64,000 nucleotides of DNA from MPNP01 sp965215545 (GCA_965215545.1 OZ244066.1:1612001-1676000), one strand, 5' to 3'; positions 1 to 8,296 are shown, counted from the first letter of the stretch. Numbers and translations are program-made. Notes: generated from the letters alone by a model not told the origin.

Positions 1-160
1 GATCGACATCTCCATGGGCGACAAAGATGTGTTCAGGAACCCTCGCCATGCCTGATATCATCATGAGGCGATGATGAAGCAGTTCCGGCCGCAGGTGGGG
101 CAGCCCGTCCTGCAAAGCTTGCCCAACGCCTGATGCTGCTGCGAAGAAATATCGACAGAG

Positions 161-919
161 TTGACGATTCATGTGTCATCCGAGACGTGCATGATGACGG
201 TTATCGTCACGCAGCGACGGTGCCGCAAGCAAGCACCAGTTGACATGCACCGCTACTTGGCATTGCTTCGAGGTGCCGATCCCTGGCACTGCGCTGGACT
301 GGCGCTTCTGTCTACCGCCATTTGGTTCGCATTGTACAAGATCATCGCTGATCCAGGCTATGTTGATCCAGAATCTCTGACCGCAGCCCTCCTCGGTTGG
401 CTTTCCGGGGCAGTCTACAGTATCCTCGTCCTGTTTCGCTATATCGATGGTGCCTGGCGTCTGGCCGCGGTGGTTGTGGCAGGGATGCTATGCTACTGGG
501 CTGGCATCTGTATCAGTGTATGCGAATACAACCTCTCTTGCTACGCACGACTGCCGAATTTGGAAGTGATGGGTGGACCGGTCCCCTGGTGGCAAGTCAT
601 AGTGTTTCCACACATGGGGCTGGAGGGAGAGATGTTTTCGTTCAGTGGTGTTTTTTGGCATGGTGGCAGCACCATCGTGGCCGGTGCGGTCACGGGATTG
701 TTTGTAGGGATCATTGCGGTCGGGCTTGGTCGGCTCCGCTGTTCCGCGTTCCTGCTCGCATCCGCAGGCTTGGCTGGTGCAGTCGGCGGAGGTGTCATCG
801 ACTTGTCATTGGCCGCCGAGAATTGGCCCCTGTTTGTTGTTGGTCATGGGGCTTGGCAAATCCTGACCTGCACGGCGTTGCATGCGGCCTCACGACGGGA
901 ACCCGACACTCATAATTGA
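161..919 (+). CDS. hypothetical multi-pass membrane protein
   Basis: I do not recognise the family. The product is up to 252 residues and has about five hydrophobic stretches: LALLSTAIWFALYKI, AALLGWLSGAVYSILVLF, LAAVVVAGMLCYWAGICI, IVAGAVTGLFVGIIAVGL and AFLLASAGLAGAVGGGV. It is therefore probably an inner-membrane protein. The start is uncertain. Position 161 is a TTG; in-frame ATG codons at 191, 194 and 245 are alternatives, and none has a strong ribosome binding site. It stands alone beside decayed insertion-sequence DNA, so it may belong to a transferred segment. The hydrophobic pattern supports a real gene, but no function can be given. Confidence 0.5.
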   Translation: MTIHVSSETCMMTVIVTQRRCRKQAPVDMHRYLALLRGADPWHCAGLALLSTAIWFALYKIIADPGYVDPESLTAALLGWLSGAVYSILVLFRYIDGAWRLAAVVVAGMLCYWAGICISVCEYNLSCYARLPNLEVMGGPVPWWQVIVFPHMGLEGEMFSFSGVFWHGGSTIVAGAVTGLFVGIIAVGLGRLRCSAFLLASAGLAGAVGGGVIDLSLAAENWPLFVVGHGAWQILTCTALHAASRREPDTHN

Positions 920-1064
920 TCGGACGCAGGGCATCTCTGGTCCTCGGCAGGATCAAGGAGTTTGGGAGGGTCGCATCGCGCGATGACAAGACCGATTGCG
1001 GCGTCTTCTCGGTCGCGCCAACCCACCGCCAGTCACGACCTGCTGCGTGCGCTGACAAGACAAT

Positions 1065-1439
1065 TCAATGGGTACACAGCCTTAATGGTTCCTGTGATAC
1101 ATATGTTTGCACTTCCTGCAGTCGCCGGTGCCCCCGTTGCCATGCCGCCACGAGGTCTGCAGGACCCCGATCCCAGCGAAGGCGCCGGACCTCATGGGCG
1201 TTGCGGTGTTCAATGTATCCCTTGATCGCGGCGATGCACACCTCAAGCGAGGTGAAGACGGCGGTCTTGAACCGTTGGCAGACACGTTTCGAGACAACCC
1301 CTTCGACGGCGTTCTTCCATGAGGCCGAGGTCGGCGTGACGCGGACGATCCGGTTGGGATGCGTCCTGAGCCAGGCATGCACACCGGCTGCCGTGTGGAA
1401 GGAGAGGGTGTCCAGGATGCCATGGGCCTCCGCTTCAGG
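1065..1439 (-). pseudogene. IS630-family transposase remnant (C-terminal part)
   Basis: The minus-strand frame carries the C-terminal third of an IS630-type DDE transposase. A degraded D-box (ILDTLSFHT where LDNLSTHK is usual) is followed by HAWLRTHPNRIVRVTPTSAS, then the region of the last catalytic acid (WKNAVEGVVSKR), and then GVFTS-like and YIEHRNAH motifs typical of the family. The N-terminal two thirds and a proper start are missing, and the frame loses similarity above about 1440. It differs in sequence and C-terminal ending from the complete IS630 element at 1966-3312, so it is a second, older insertion. Confidence 0.6.
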
Positions 1440-1798
1440 ACCAAGACCCGGCGCGAAAGGATTGAGGGCGGCTCAGACATCCCCGGCTCCAACCCTGGGC
1501 CCGGATCTGCGTCAGCTCTGTCCCACTGCCGTCCGTGACGGACCGCCGCCGCTGCCCGCGATGACCGGCGGCCGGAAGGCGCCAGGCGGTCCAGCTGGTG
1601 CATGGGCCCTCTGTACAGCGCACGGTCGAGAGCTGAGGCCGGGACGGGGTAGTGGCTCGGTTTGAACGTTGCAAAACCTGCGTGGGGAAAGGGCGGCCAG
1701 GAGGCCGCCCCGTGTTCGGGATGTTCCGCGATCCTCCAGCGATATCCGGTTCCGGATTGACGCCCTCGCGTGGCCCGCACTCCCGAGAACCGGATGGC
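1440..1798. other. no gene recognised
   Basis: About 360 bases lie between the IS630 remnant and the broken secreted-protein gene. Several frames are open because of the GC content, but none gives a recognisable protein. It may contain unrecognisable transposase remains. Confidence 0.4.
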
Positions 1799-1965
1799 TC
1801 AGCTGTCGAGGTCCGGACAATTGAGATACTGCCTTTGCGCCTGGCTCGCCACAGTCTGGCCGGCGAGGATCCGGGTTCCGTTGCGCGTGCCGTTGCAATA
1901 GCAGTCCCGAATGTCCTGCCGCGTGTGGGCCACCGCATAGCACCCGGTCCGGTTATATTGGGCTA
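1799..1965 (-). pseudogene. 3' part of an IS-split secreted protein gene
   Basis: This is the downstream (C-terminal) 54 codons of the gene whose first part lies at 3313-3814. The frame entering from the IS end reads L-A-Q-Y-N-R-T-G-C-Y-A-V and continues through a cysteine-rich stretch (DIRDCYCNGTRNG) to a stop after CPDLDS. Removing the IS630 element and one TA target copy joins ...GTWQPN-L to A-Q-Y-N-R... through a single CTA leucine codon present at both junctions. The cysteines fit an exported, disulfide-bonded protein. As it stands the fragment has no start of its own outside the insertion element. Confidence 0.7.
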
Positions 1966-1990
1966 GTATCCCGTCGTCATCGAATTGATG
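1966..1990 (+). repeat. left terminal inverted repeat of the IS630 element
   Basis: It begins GTATCCCGTCGTCATC next to the TA target and pairs with the reverse complement of 3288-3312, differing at three positions. Confidence 0.85.
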
Positions 1991-2061
1991 CCATTTGATG
2001 GCCCGCACGCTTCCAATCCGTGACGATCTCGTCTAATCGCGGCCCCAATCAAGCACACGTC

Positions 2062-2097
2062 GCCCCGATGGGCCGCCGCGGGGCGGCCCATCGGGGC
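2062..2097 (+). other. perfect 16-bp stem hairpin in the IS630 leader
   Basis: Two 16-base arms (2062-2077 and 2082-2097) are exact inverse complements around a GCGG tetraloop. The hairpin lies 26 bases before the transposase start codon and inside the element. No T tract follows, so it is not a classic terminator. By analogy with other insertion sequences it could block translation or transcription entering from outside promoters. That role is inference. Confidence 0.7.
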
Positions 2098-2123
2098 AGA
2101 CAGACAACCAAAGGCAGGGACCC

Positions 2124-3301
2124 ATGACAGCAGACAACACGACGACCCAAGCGGCGCCACCCGTCACAGCAGGCCGCAAGATCTACAGGGTGACACTGGC
2201 AACCGACGAGCGCACCCAACTCCAGGCGATCATCGACAGCGGCAAGGGGTCAAAGGAACGCCGCAAGCGGGCCCATATCCTCCTCCTGGCCGACACCGAC
2301 CGCACGGGAGGGCGTCGCAGGGATGCCGACATTGCCGATGTCCTCGGTGTCGGGACGGCAACGGTAGAACGGGTGCGCAAGCAGTGTGTGCTGGACGGCG
2401 TCGACGCCGCTCTTGAACGCAAGGTGCAGGTCAACCGCAAGGCGCGTCGCCTGGATGGGGCGGGCGAGGCAACGCTGACCATGCTCGCTTGTTCACAGCC
2501 ACCCGCAGGCCAGGCCCAGTGGACGCTGCAGCTGCTGGCCGACCGGCTGGTGGCCCTCAAGGTCGTGGACACCATCTCCCGCTCCACCGTCCACAAGACG
2601 CTCAAAAAAACAGTCTCAAGCCCTGGCTGAGCCAATGCTGGTGCATTCCCCCCAAGTCGAGTGCCGACTTCGTCTGTGCCATGGAGGATGTGCTGGAAAC
2701 CTACAGTCGGGACTTCGCCAGCGATGAAGTGCTGGTCTGCCTCGATGAGACCTCCCGCCAGCAGACCAGGGAGACCCGCACGCCCCTGCCCACCGCCCCG
2801 GGCCAGCCCGCCGCCTACGACTTCGAATACGAGCGCAACGGCACGGCCAACCTCTTCATGCTGACCGCACCCCTGGCGGGCTGGCGGCATGTCAAGGTCA
2901 CGGACCGCAGGACCCGGCAGGACTTTGCCCATGTCCTCAGGGACCTCGCCGACACCCATTTCCCCGACAAGACGATCGTGCTGGTGATGGACAACCTCAA
3001 CACCCACACCCTGTCGACACTCTACGACACCTTCCCGCCGGCCGAGGCCCGCCGCCTGGCCGAGCGCTTCGAGATCCATCACACACCGAAACACGGCAGC
3101 TGGCTGAACATGGCGGAGATCGAGATCAATGTCCTGTCCCGCCAGTGCCTCAATCGTCGGATCCCCGACCGGGCGACGCTGGTGCGGGAGGTGGCGGCCT
3201 GGCAGGCCCGGCGCAATGCCGACAGGACACCGGTGTGCTGGCGGTTCCGGACCGAGGATGCCCGGATCAAGCTGACGTCGCTGTATCCATCAATTCAATG
3301 A
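2124..3301 (+). CDS. IS630-family DDE transposase, made by -1 frameshift
   Basis: The gene is in two frames. The first (2124-2630) encodes the N-terminal helix-turn-helix part: KERRKRAHILLLAD, then DIADVLGVGTATVERVRK and a second DNA-binding segment. The second frame runs to 3301 and encodes the catalytic core with all three acids: VCLDETSRQQ, LVMDNLNTHT and the glutamate region WLNMAEIEINVLSRQ. The frames meet at a run of seven A (2604-2610) after LK. A -1 slip gives LKK-NSLKPWLSQCWCIPPK, matching the usual IS630 junction, and a product of about 392 residues. Programmed frameshifting at A runs is known in this family, but loss of one A would look the same. The ATG at 2124 has an AGGGA-like site. 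Confidence 0.82.
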
Positions 3302-3312
3302 CGATGGTATAC
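3288..3312 (-). repeat. right terminal inverted repeat of the IS630 element
   Basis: Reading inward on the minus strand it begins GTATACCATCGTCATT. It matches the left repeat at 22 of 25 positions and contains the transposase stop codon (3299-3301). Confidence 0.85.
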
Positions 3313-3814
3313 TAGGTTGGGTTGCCAAGTGCCTTGAGACATAAACAGGTTCTGCTCGGCAGGCGAGAACTCGCCGCGGGTCTTGAAGCAGAAGCGGCGA
3401 ATCGGTTCTGTGTATGGTGCTGTGCCACCGTACACAACGACTGTGTAGCGCGTATTCTTCTTCAGGCCGGTGAAGTTGACGGTCTGGACCGCCAGTGGTT
3501 GGGATGAACCGAGATCTGTTACCTGCTGTGGAGTCCCCATCCCGCCTTCTTGAACCCCCGCATATACTGTGAATGAGTTTGTAAAGGTGGTTTGCGCAGT
3601 TTGGAATGTCAGGCTGTCGTTTGTGGGAGTCCCGGAAATATTTCCGACGGGGAACACCCCCTGCTCTGACACGCCTTGCGTGCAGGCTACCGTGCCGGTG
3701 GTCGCCGGAATGACCAACTGCTGGGCCTGCGCCGGCCATGCGATGGCCGCAAGCAGCAGGAGGGTTGCTAATCTAGCGAGGGGGGGGGGGCGAATTAAGG
3801 TTTTTCTGGATCAT
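3313..3814 (-). pseudogene. 5' part of a secreted protein gene with a C11 tract, split by IS630
   Basis: An ATG at 3814 follows a good GAGGA site. The coding start is M-I-Q-K-N-L-N-S, then a run of 11 C, then a hydrophobic signal peptide (LARLATLLLLAAIAW) with an AQA-QQ cleavage site. With 10 C the start joins the signal peptide and mature domain. With the 11 C present the frame ends at once at a TAG. The mature part has a fibronectin-III-like strand pattern (NFTGLKKNTRYTVVVYGG) and cysteines. The frame then runs into the IS630 element at codon 167. Rejoined with 1799-1965 the ancestral product would be about 221 residues. It is exported; its function is unknown. It is broken twice, by the tract and by the insertion. 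Confidence 0.75.
3780..3790 (-). repeat. homopolymer tract, C11 on the coding strand
   Basis: There are eleven G on the plus strand, equal to eleven C in the gene, placed between the start codon and the signal-peptide core. Ten or thirteen C keep the reading frame; eleven end it after about a dozen codons. This is the usual design of slipped-strand phase variation in surface proteins, although a read or assembly error in a homopolymer is also possible. Confidence 0.8.
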
Positions 3815-3851
3815 GATTGTGTTCCTCATGGTTAACATTTTCCTGCATCAT

Positions 3852-3880
3852 ATAGTACTTTCCTTTCTGAAAATAGACAA
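3852..3880 (-). promoter_or_regulatory. possible sigma-70 promoter for the secreted-protein gene
   Basis: On the minus strand TTGTCT (3880-3875) and TACTAT (3857-3852) are spaced by exactly 17 bases. Transcription would start some 30 bases before the ATG at 3814. The surrounding DNA is unusually AT-rich for this window. Confidence 0.4.
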
Positions 3881-4094
3881 ACTTTCAAGCTGAGCCACTA
3901 CCAGTTGGTAGGTCTGGAGGTAGGCGGCGATCGCCGTCAAGCGGGTGACATGGGTTCGGGAGGTGGCGTGTCTGCGCAGGATGAATCCGGCTTTTGGGCG
4001 GTGTCATCATCGGCTTGCTGTGCCGCAGGGCGCGCGGTTGGGCACCCATTGGCAGAAAGGGACAATAATGACAAGATATGAATTGCAAAAACGA

Positions 4095-4322
4095 CTAGCT
4101 GTCGAAGCCGAAGCCCTTGTACTTGTTGCGGAAGCGCGAGACCCGACCACCGGTGTCCATGAGATGCGTGCCGCCGCCCGTCCAGGCCGGATGCACGGAG
4201 GGATCAACATCCAGAGTGAGCGTGTCACCGTCGGATCCATAGGTTGAACGCATCTCGACAATCTCGCCGCTGGTGAGTTTGACCTTGATCGTGTGATAGT
4301 CCGGGTGGATGTCATGTTTCAT
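4095..4322 (-). CDS. rpmE: 50S ribosomal protein L31
   Basis: The 75-residue product begins MKHDIHPDYHTIKVKLTSG and matches bacterial L31, a late-binding protein of the large subunit near the central protuberance. It lacks the CxxC zinc pair of the C+ type, so it is the zinc-independent alphaproteobacterial form. It is the last gene of the ffh-rpsP-rimM-trmD-rplS-rpmE series. Its start overlaps the rplS stop by four bases, which suggests coupled translation. About 270 bases with no gene follow before the secreted-protein region. Confidence 0.95.
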   Translation of the reverse strand: MKHDIHPDYHTIKVKLTSGEIVEMRSTYGSDGDTLTLDVDPSVHPAWTGGGTHLMDTGGRVSRFRNKYKGFGFDS

Positions 4323-4720
4323 TGGACCGGGTCCCCGTTGCGATGTGTTCTGGGCTTGTAGTTGGTGCGCTCGGCGATCCGGGCGGATTTGCCACGGCGG
4401 CCGCGCAGGTAGTAGAGTTTGGCCCGGCGGACGCGTCCCCGCCGGAGCACCTTGATGTACTCGATATTGGTCGAATGAAGGGGAAAGACCCGCTCGACGC
4501 CTTCGCCGGATGAAATCTTGCGGACGGTGAACGATCCGTCGATCCCGCTGCCGCCCTTGCGGGCGATGCAGACACCATCGTAGCGTTGGATGCGTGTACG
4601 GTTGCCCTCGGTGACCCGAAATCCCACACTGACCGTATCGCCAGCCCGGAAATCCGGAATGTCATGGTTCAGGGCGGCAACCTGCGCCGCGTTGAAATTG
4701 GCAATCAAGTCCATGGTCAC
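4319..4720 (-). CDS. rplS: 50S ribosomal protein L19
   Basis: The 133-residue product has the L19 signature: FRAGDTVSVGFRVTEGNRTR, then IQRYDGVCIARKGG and the SSGEGVERVFPLHS core, ending in the basic RRGRVRRAKLYYLRGRRGK tail. L19 sits at the interface between the subunits. It lies downstream of trmD with a 78-base gap and overlaps rpmE. Length is close to the usual 115-145 residues. Confidence 0.96.
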   Translation of the reverse strand: MTMDLIANFNAAQVAALNHDIPDFRAGDTVSVGFRVTEGNRTRIQRYDGVCIARKGGSGIDGSFTVRKISSGEGVERVFPLHSTNIEYIKVLRRGRVRRAKLYYLRGRRGKSARIAERTNYKPRTHRNGDPVQ

Positions 4721-4798
4721 AATCCCTTCAACAGACTCTCGATCACAGTCCAGTCCCGATCACAGTTCGGGACTCCCCATGACGGCCCGGGCTCTCAC

Positions 4799-5602
4799 TC
4801 ACTGCCCGCTCTTGTCGGGGCCGGCATCAACGCGGCCATGGTCCCGGCAATAGGCTGCCCAGAGATCCGGGCGGATGGACCGGGTGACCTTTTCCGACTC
4901 CGACTGCCGCCAGGCGGTGATACGACCATGATGTCCGGACACCAGAACGTCGGGGACAGCCCGGTCAGCCCATGCGACTGGACGTGTGTACTGTGGATAC
5001 TCCAGCAATCCATCCGTGAAGGACTCTCGCGCAATGGACTCCTGATTTCCAAGAACGGACGGTATAAGCCGAACCGTCGCCTCAATCAAGGCCTGAGCGG
5101 CGGTTTCGCCACCAGCGAGCACAAAATCCCCCATCGAGATCTCCTGCATCGCCATGTGATCAATGACGCGCTGGTCGATGCCCTCGAATCGTCCGGCAAC
5201 GATCGTCAGACCCTGACAGGTCGACCATTGCCGGGCCTGACCCTGGCGGAATGGGTGCCCCCGGGGGGTGAGGCAGATCAGCGGCCAGGTCGCGGGGTCG
5301 TACCCTGAGGCCGGGGCGGCTGTCGCGGCCGCGGCGGCCACCACATCCGCCCGCAGCACCATCCCGGGCCCACCTCCTGCCGGCGTGTCATCAACCTGGC
5401 GATGACGGCCGCGACCGAAGGCCCGGAGATCGACGGTCTCGAGATGCCACAGGTCCTGTCGCAGGGCCTTGCCGATCAGGGAACAGCCAAGGGTCCCGGG
5501 GAAGGCCTCGGGAAAGAGGGTCACGACCCGGGCTGTCCAGGGGGCAGGGGTCGTGCCGCCGGCACCCGCGGCGGGCACTGCTGCCGACATGGTGTCGCTC
5601 AC
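4799..5602 (-). CDS. trmD: tRNA (guanine-37-N1)-methyltransferase TrmD
   Basis: The enzyme puts a methyl group from S-adenosylmethionine on N1 of G37 in tRNAs with a G at position 36, which prevents frameshifting. The product is 267 residues. The core starts at about residue 24 with ARVVTLFPEAFPG. It has the trefoil-knot SAM site (MGDFVLAGGE) and the GRFEGIDQRV motif, then the C-terminal domain (LLEYPQYTRP, PDVLVSGHHG). The first 20 or so residues are an alanine-rich extension that may not be translated. Its ATG overlaps the rimM stop by four bases, in the usual rpsP-rimM-trmD-rplS order. Confidence 0.95.
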   Translation of the reverse strand: MSDTMSAAVPAAGAGGTTPAPWTARVVTLFPEAFPGTLGCSLIGKALRQDLWHLETVDLRAFGRGRHRQVDDTPAGGGPGMVLRADVVAAAAATAAPASGYDPATWPLICLTPRGHPFRQGQARQWSTCQGLTIVAGRFEGIDQRVIDHMAMQEISMGDFVLAGGETAAQALIEATVRLIPSVLGNQESIARESFTDGLLEYPQYTRPVAWADRAVPDVLVSGHHGRITAWRQSESEKVTRSIRPDLWAAYCRDHGRVDAGPDKSGQ

Positions 5603-6135
5603 GTCCTGCCTGACAATTCGGGGTCGATGTGTGCGCGGACATACCCCCCGGCAATATTGACTTCCGGGACCAGATCCTCGCTGAAGGGCAGCGCCACCGT
5701 TGCACCGTCGGTCAGCTCAACCTCCACGATGGCACCACCTCCGAACTCCCCCACAGTCTTGATCCGTCCGACCTGCGTCCCATCGGCATCCAGGACAGAC
5801 AGCCCCATGAGATCAACATGGTAGTATTCGTCGTCTTCGGTCTCGGGAAAGGCGGCCCGGTCAGCATACAGGGTTTCCCCTTTCAGGGCCCGGGCATCCT
5901 GGCGGGACCGGACTCCCTCGACCCGGGCCACGAGACCGGTGCTGGTCCGGTGGGAAATCGACAGGGTGATCTCCCGGTTGCCCGGGCGGGTCCGCAGGGG
6001 GCAGTAATTGGCAATATCCATCTCATCGCCACAGTCACTGTGCAGCTTGATCAGTCCCCGGAGACCGTGGGGCTTGCCAAACCGGCCGACACGGACCCAG
6101 TCATCGGCCCCCGGTCCGGACCCAGCATCGATCAT
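5599..6135 (-). CDS. rimM: ribosome maturation factor RimM
   Basis: The product is 178 residues and helps the 30S head mature by binding S19. The N-terminal domain has VRVGRFGKPHGLRGLIKL, the typical RimM opening, followed by a PRC-barrel part (YYHVDLMGLSVLDADGTQVG). It overlaps rpsP upstream and trmD downstream by four bases each, so the three are probably translated as one coupled unit. Confidence 0.94.
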   Translation of the reverse strand: MIDAGSGPGADDWVRVGRFGKPHGLRGLIKLHSDCGDEMDIANYCPLRTRPGNREITLSISHRTSTGLVARVEGVRSRQDARALKGETLYADRAAFPETEDDEYYHVDLMGLSVLDADGTQVGRIKTVGEFGGGAIVEVELTDGATVALPFSEDLVPEVNIAGGYVRAHIDPELSGRT

Positions 6136-6506
6136 GATGCCGGATTCGCATCGGTTGCGACCGCCCCGGATGTGTCTGCCTCGCTCGCGGCCTCGCGTTT
6201 GGCCTGGGCCTTGGCGCCGGGCTGTCCCTTGATCATGTTGTTCCGGACTGCGGGTTCCCTTTCCCCGGCAGCCTCGAGGAACCGGGCAACGCGGTCGGTG
6301 GGCCTGGCACCGAGCGACAGCCAGTGCCTGACTCTCTCAAGATCAAGGATGACCCGATCCGGACTGTCCTTGGGGAGGAGGGGATTGTAGGTTCCGAGCT
6401 TCTCGATGAAGCGGCCATCCCGCGGCATCCGGGAATCGGCCGCGACAATGCGATAGAAGGGACGTTTTTTGGCACCGCCGCGGGCCAACCGGATTTTCAC
6501 AGCCAC
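6132..6506 (-). CDS. rpsP: 30S ribosomal protein S16
   Basis: The product is 124 residues. It opens with MAVKIRLARGGAKKRPFYRI and contains DSRMPRDGRFIEKLGTYNP, both diagnostic for S16. It ends in an alanine- and lysine-rich tail (about residues 90-124) that is common in alphaproteobacteria. S16 is an early assembly protein of the 30S body. It lies 15 bases after the chorismate mutase gene. Confidence 0.96.
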   Translation of the reverse strand: MAVKIRLARGGAKKRPFYRIVAADSRMPRDGRFIEKLGTYNPLLPKDSPDRVILDLERVRHWLSLGARPTDRVARFLEAAGEREPAVRNNMIKGQPGAKAQAKREAASEADTSGAVATDANPAS

Positions 6507-6521
6507 TGTCTGGTCTCCTTG

Positions 6522-6857
6522 TCAGGGTCTCCGGGTCGCGGTCTTGTCCGCAACCTCTTTGCGTTTGTGCAGTTCATGATGCCGAATGACCTCCTGGATG
6601 ATGAAGCGAATGACTTTCTGGGCGAAATCAGGATCCAGTCCGGCCGTCACGGCAAGTTGCTTCAGTTGGGTGATCTGCTGGGCCTCCCGCTCAGGATCCG
6701 AGCTTGGCAGATCATGGTGCGCCTTGATGTCACCGATCTCCTGGGTATGGCGGAAACGTTCCGCCAGCGTGTACACCAGAATGGCATCCAGTCGATCAAT
6801 CGATGTCCGGTGCTTGCCGAGCAGGGTCGCCGCCCCCGGGGCTGCCGCGCCGGTCAT
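6522..6857 (-). CDS. chorismate mutase, AroQ type
   Basis: The 111-residue product belongs to the all-helical AroQ fold that turns chorismate into prephenate for phenylalanine and tyrosine. Visible motifs are RTSIDRLDAILVYTLAERFR in helix 1 (the active-site arginine and the conserved D-x-x-L pattern), IGDIKAHHDLPSSDPEREA, and a third helix ending FIIQEVIRHHELHK. Its ATG overlaps the ffh stop by four bases. A free-standing chorismate mutase between ffh and rpsP is a known alphaproteobacterial arrangement. The prephenate dehydrogenase at 20.8 kb would use its product. Confidence 0.88.
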   Translation of the reverse strand: MTGAAAPGAATLLGKHRTSIDRLDAILVYTLAERFRHTQEIGDIKAHHDLPSSDPEREAQQITQLKQLAVTAGLDPDFAQKVIRFIIQEVIRHHELHKRKEVADKTATRRP

Positions 6858-8296
6858 GGTCTGGAGTCGGCCCTGAGGGCCGCTTCGAGTTTGCGCAACG
6901 CCCTGCTGTCGTTTTGGAGAGTGCCAGCCAGCTGCTGCATGATGTTGGGATCATTCACGTTGGGATCCTTGGGCGCAATCGCTTGGGGTGTGAGACCCAT
7001 CTTGCCGATTTTTTTGCCTGAATCACACATCTGTCGATGGAGTTTCAGCAGCGTGTTCACATCCTTGATGTCGAGACCCGCACCCCGGGCAATGCGCTTG
7101 CGGCGGCTGGCCCCGATGATGTGGGGATTGGCGCGTTCCAGGCGCGTCATGGAGTTGATCAGCGCCAACTCCCGATTGAACCTGGCATCCTTGAGATTCC
7201 GCAGGGTTCTGCCGAGTTTTGCTCCGACGACGGGAATCATGCTTGCCATGGAGGTGATGCCCCCCATCCTGTCAATGGACTCCAGCTGGGATTTCAGGTC
7301 GTTGAAATTCATGCGTCCGACCATCCAGCGCTTGATCATCCGTTCGGACTTTTCCTGCTCGAACGTGGCCGTGGCCTTTTCGACCAGAGCGACAATGTCA
7401 CCCATGCCAAGGATACGGCCAGCGATCCGCTCGGGGTCGAAGGAATCGAGATCGGCGAGTTTCTCACCCGTGCCGATGTAGCGGATTGTCTTCCCGGTGA
7501 CCGCCTTCATGCTGAGGGCCACACCCCCCCGCCCATCTCCATCCATGCGGGTCAGGATGATGCCGGTCAGACCGAGCCCCGTATCAAACGCCTCGGCGAT
7601 GCGGACGCCGTCCTGACCGGTCAGGCCGTCAACCACCATGAGAGTCTCCCGGGGGCTGGCAGCTTCCCGGATCCTCCTGGCTTCATCCATATGTGCATCA
7701 TTGACATGCAGTCGTCCGGCCGTGTCAAGGATCACCACATCGTGGCCAGACGCGCGCGCGGTGTGGACCGCCCGTGCGGCGATCGCGGCCGCGTCCTGAT
7801 CCGGCGCAATGGGCAGGGTGTCGACCCCTGCCTGGCTGCCAAGGGTGGCAAGTTGCTCCATGGCAGCGGGACGGCGGGTGTCAAGGGATGCCATCAGGAC
7901 CCGCTTGCCCTCCCTCTCCTGCAGGCGCCGGCCCAGTTTGGCGGTTGTGGTGGTCTTGCCCGATCCCTGCAATCCGACCATCATGATGACGGCAGGAGGA
8001 TTGTTGATTTTCATGTCACCCACTGTGCTGTCGCCAGCCAGGGTCCTGACGATCTCATCATGGACGATCTTGATCACGAGCTGACCCGGACTCACGGAGC
8101 GCAGGACATTCTGACCCGTGGCCCGCCGCTGGACGGTGCGGGTGAAACTCCTGACAATCGGCAGGGCGACATCCGCCTCGAGGAGCGCGGTGCGGATATC
8201 ACGCATCGCGGCCGTGACATCGGCCTCGGTGAGGACGCCCTTGCGGGTCAATCGGTCGAAGACTGCCGAAAACCGCTCGGAAAGCGATTCGAACAT
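6854..8296 (-). CDS. ffh: signal recognition particle protein Ffh
   Basis: Ffh is the GTPase and 4.5S-RNA-binding part of the SRP that targets membrane proteins to FtsY and the translocon. The product is 480 residues when begun at ATG 8296, MFESLSERFSAVFDRLTRKG, which has a GGAGG site seven bases upstream. A longer in-frame opening to 8479 lacks these features. The NG domain has GLQGSGKTTTTAKLGRRL near residue 105, then the DTRRPAA and DTAGR boxes. The C-terminal M domain is methionine-rich (MGGITSMASMIPVVG). It leads the operon that continues into chorismate mutase, S16, RimM, TrmD, L19 and L31. Confidence 0.96.
   Translation of the reverse strand: MFESLSERFSAVFDRLTRKGVLTEADVTAAMRDIRTALLEADVALPIVRSFTRTVQRRATGQNVLRSVSPGQLVIKIVHDEIVRTLAGDSTVGDMKINNPPAVIMMVGLQGSGKTTTTAKLGRRLQEREGKRVLMASLDTRRPAAMEQLATLGSQAGVDTLPIAPDQDAAAIAARAVHTARASGHDVVILDTAGRLHVNDAHMDEARRIREAASPRETLMVVDGLTGQDGVRIAEAFDTGLGLTGIILTRMDGDGRGGVALSMKAVTGKTIRYIGTGEKLADLDSFDPERIAGRILGMGDIVALVEKATATFEQEKSERMIKRWMVGRMNFNDLKSQLESIDRMGGITSMASMIPVVGAKLGRTLRNLKDARFNRELALINSMTRLERANPHIIGASRRKRIARGAGLDIKDVNTLLKLHRQMCDSGKKIGKMGLTPQAIAPKDPNVNDPNIMQQLAGTLQNDSRALRKLEAALRADSRP

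Larger units (their letters stand above)
1966..3312 (+). mobile_element. complete IS630-family insertion sequence (1347 bp)
   Basis: The element is bounded by TA dinucleotides (1964-1965 and 3313-3314), the target duplication of the IS630/Tc1 group. It has imperfect 25-bp terminal inverted repeats at 1966-1990 and 3288-3312, matching at 22 of 25 positions. It encodes one transposase in two overlapping frames and has a strong hairpin in its leader. The right repeat overlaps the last codons of the transposase. It interrupts a minus-strand secreted-protein gene; the bases either side of the target TA restore that gene's frame exactly, which proves the boundaries independently. Confidence 0.88.

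Noticed and set aside
4095..8296. A possible attenuator or ribosomal leader structure in the rpsP operon
   Set aside because: Genes overlap or are nearly contiguous, and I could not find a hairpin with a T run.
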